From the NCBI GenBank assembly GCA_947561715.1, contig OX387199.1, forward strand, positions 21,395,001 to 21,459,000: a DNA stretch of 64,000 nucleotides, given 5' to 3'. The DNA comes from Ascidia mentula (taxonomy: Eukaryota; Chordata; Ascidiacea; Phlebobranchia; Ascidiidae). Shown piece after piece: positions 62,689 through 64,000 of this stretch. The stretch's first letter is position 1. The number at the start of each line of letters is the position of its first letter. A program made the translations under genes and the position numbers. Under the pieces are notes generated by a model, which ran no database searches, was not told the origin of the DNA, and saw nothing but the letters and a program-made list of their open reading frames with translations.

Positions 62689-63421
62689 CCGACAATTCTC
62701 GCCAACAAAACTACTAACCCCTGTTATATCTTGTCTGGTCAAATCCACACACGAACGTCTAGTTTCGAGGTCACAAAAGTCACAAGGCGCGTGTTTGAAA
62801 CAGCGCTCCTAGCGGCAATACAAATAGAAAAGTTGGGACACCAGCGGCGATAGAGATTAACTTGTGGATTTTTTGATCAGTGTCCAACTTACTGCGTTTG
62901 TTTCGAACTTGAAAACTTCACAGTTCAAATGTCTTTTTGATTCGCACATTTTCACACCAATTTTGGACGCCATAGCAACATTTACACGGTGGATACGTTG
63001 TGGCTAATACACACCTCTGTGTAACTGCAATAAAAGACGCCTCATTTAATGAGAGCGATATTGTGTGCGTTCCCACAACAATAACTAGGCCTTGATTGGA
63101 TTGGCAGGCATAACAGATAAGATATGTCGCCGGTTTAATTACTTCATGAATAATCGATGCCTCGGGGTTGGGACACCTACAACTGCTGCCTGTTTTGTTT
63201 ATTGGAGGCTTAATTAATTTTCACTGAACATTTTTCTGTACCAATTTGCTTCATTTTATTATAGTGTTATATATTCAGAGATCATATATTTCATAGATTT
63301 TACCAAGAAGCGAGTGTCTCGTTTTGTTTTTTACTGACATCGAACAAACAATAAAGGTTTGGTTTTATGATTATACCACTTCTGCTTGAAGAATCAATAT
63401 ATTTACCTAAAAAAGCGAACT

Positions 63422-64000
63422 ATCTCAGACTTTTGCGTGGAATCTGCCAAATGCGCTGGTGTCAAAGCAAAACTCAATAAATCACAGTTTGATTGTAAGA
63501 AACAACGGCATCTGGAATGTATATACTGGAGAGCAAAGTTAATTTGTGCTCAAAAAAAAGTTCATTAAATATGGTTTGCACATTTTTTATAGGGATTGAT
63601 TTTGAACAGTTTCATTAATACTTTACCTTTCCGAGAAATATATCCACATGAGTTTGAAATAAACGCGTGTGCAAAAGCAGTCGTTCTAATTGCAAAGATG
63701 CCCGCGGGTGCGAACGTCCCGAATGACGCGAAACATTGTCCTTGTTTTGAAGTAGATGCCGAATCTTGCATGGCCTCTACCCACAATACCTTTCATAACA
63801 AACGACATGCAGACAGGCTTCTGCACACACAAGACACCTGGAAACATGTTGATTGCATAAACTTCTTCCATATTTGGCGAAGAACAAGAACTGTCCACAC
63901 CGCAAGAGCAAGTGTTTGTAGAAGCTCTTATGGATTATGCATTGTGGACAGTTGAGAAGCAACCCCAGCAGTGCCAGACTTCGCAAGTAGCCGTTATTAG
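63422..64000 (+). other. Possible unrecognised gene or gene remnant, copy 2 (cut by window edge)
   Basis: Counterpart of 38634-39275. The frame from 63596 stays open to 63955 because the TGA of copy 1 is TGG here, giving about 119 residues. The alternative frame containing QEQVFVEALMDYALWTVEK is also open to the window edge. Two long overlapping open frames in the same strand cannot both be old coding sequence; which one is real is undecided. Confidence 0.3.

Larger units (their letters stand above)
48777..64000. repeat. Segmental duplication, module 2
   Basis: Collinear with 5766-39203 and still matching at the last base of the window. It lacks the A/B array, the LINE and the 36.5-kb SINE, but has its own short tRNA-like insertion at 49227-49339. 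Point differences between modules are a few per cent in most places. Confidence 0.9.

Noticed and set aside
1-64000. LTR retroviruses, Polintons or other virus-like elements, CRISPR arrays
   Set aside because: No gag, protease, integrase, capsid or envelope-like frames and no LTR pairs were seen. The only RT belongs to a LINE. The tandem repeats are kilobase units without spacers.

Overview
The window is AT-rich, intron-rich animal DNA. Genes are split into many short exons with GT..AG introns. The protein families seen are an atlastin/GBP-type GTPase, a ZU5-UPA module, a sulfotransferase-like protein with a C-terminal hydrophobic segment, and a TKL-like pseudokinase. Together with tRNA-derived SINEs and a CR1/L2-like LINE they fit an invertebrate, most likely an ascidian tunicate. 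That placement is inference from gene families and style, not proof.

Layout. (1) 0.5-4.4 kb, minus strand: a kinase-like gene lacking the key catalytic motifs. Its 3' tail exons lie in a ~1.38-kb tandem duplication. (2) 4.4-5.4 kb: SINE pieces and a decayed fragment of a sulfotransferase 3' end. (3) 5.77-39.2 kb, module 1: a GTPase-ZU5-UPA gene (+), an all-helical TPR-like gene (-), a sulfotransferase-like gene (+), and a possible exon pair at the right edge. Three insertions enlarge it: a 13.7-kb tandem array in the 3' part of the GTPase gene, a 4.7-kb LINE just upstream of the sulfotransferase ATG, and a SINE in the first sulfotransferase intron. (4) 39.2-48.75 kb: a TTAA-flanked MITE-like element and a 7.8-kb complex tandem repeat. 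(5) 48.77-64.0 kb, module 2: a second copy of module 1 without the big insertions, running off the window edge.

The two modules descend from one segmental duplication, and the fragment at 4.9 kb suggests at least a third copy. Gene fates differ. The GTPase-ZU5-UPA gene reads intact in module 1, but in module 2 it has lost its G1, G3 and G4 motifs, two splice sites and its reading frame. The main exons of the TPR-like gene are open in both copies. Both sulfotransferase copies carry a lesion in exon 2, and the lesions are different.

The most interesting object is the module-1 GTPase. It joins an atlastin/GBP-type GTPase, three tandem helical-bundle units encoded by exons of exactly 195 nt, and a C-terminal ZU5-UPA pair. 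At the ZU5/UPA boundary sits an HF-T-W motif that resembles the HF|S self-cleavage site of PIDD and of the FIIND domains of NLRP1 and CARD8. This suggests, by inference, an immune-type sensor GTPase with an inflammasome-like module.
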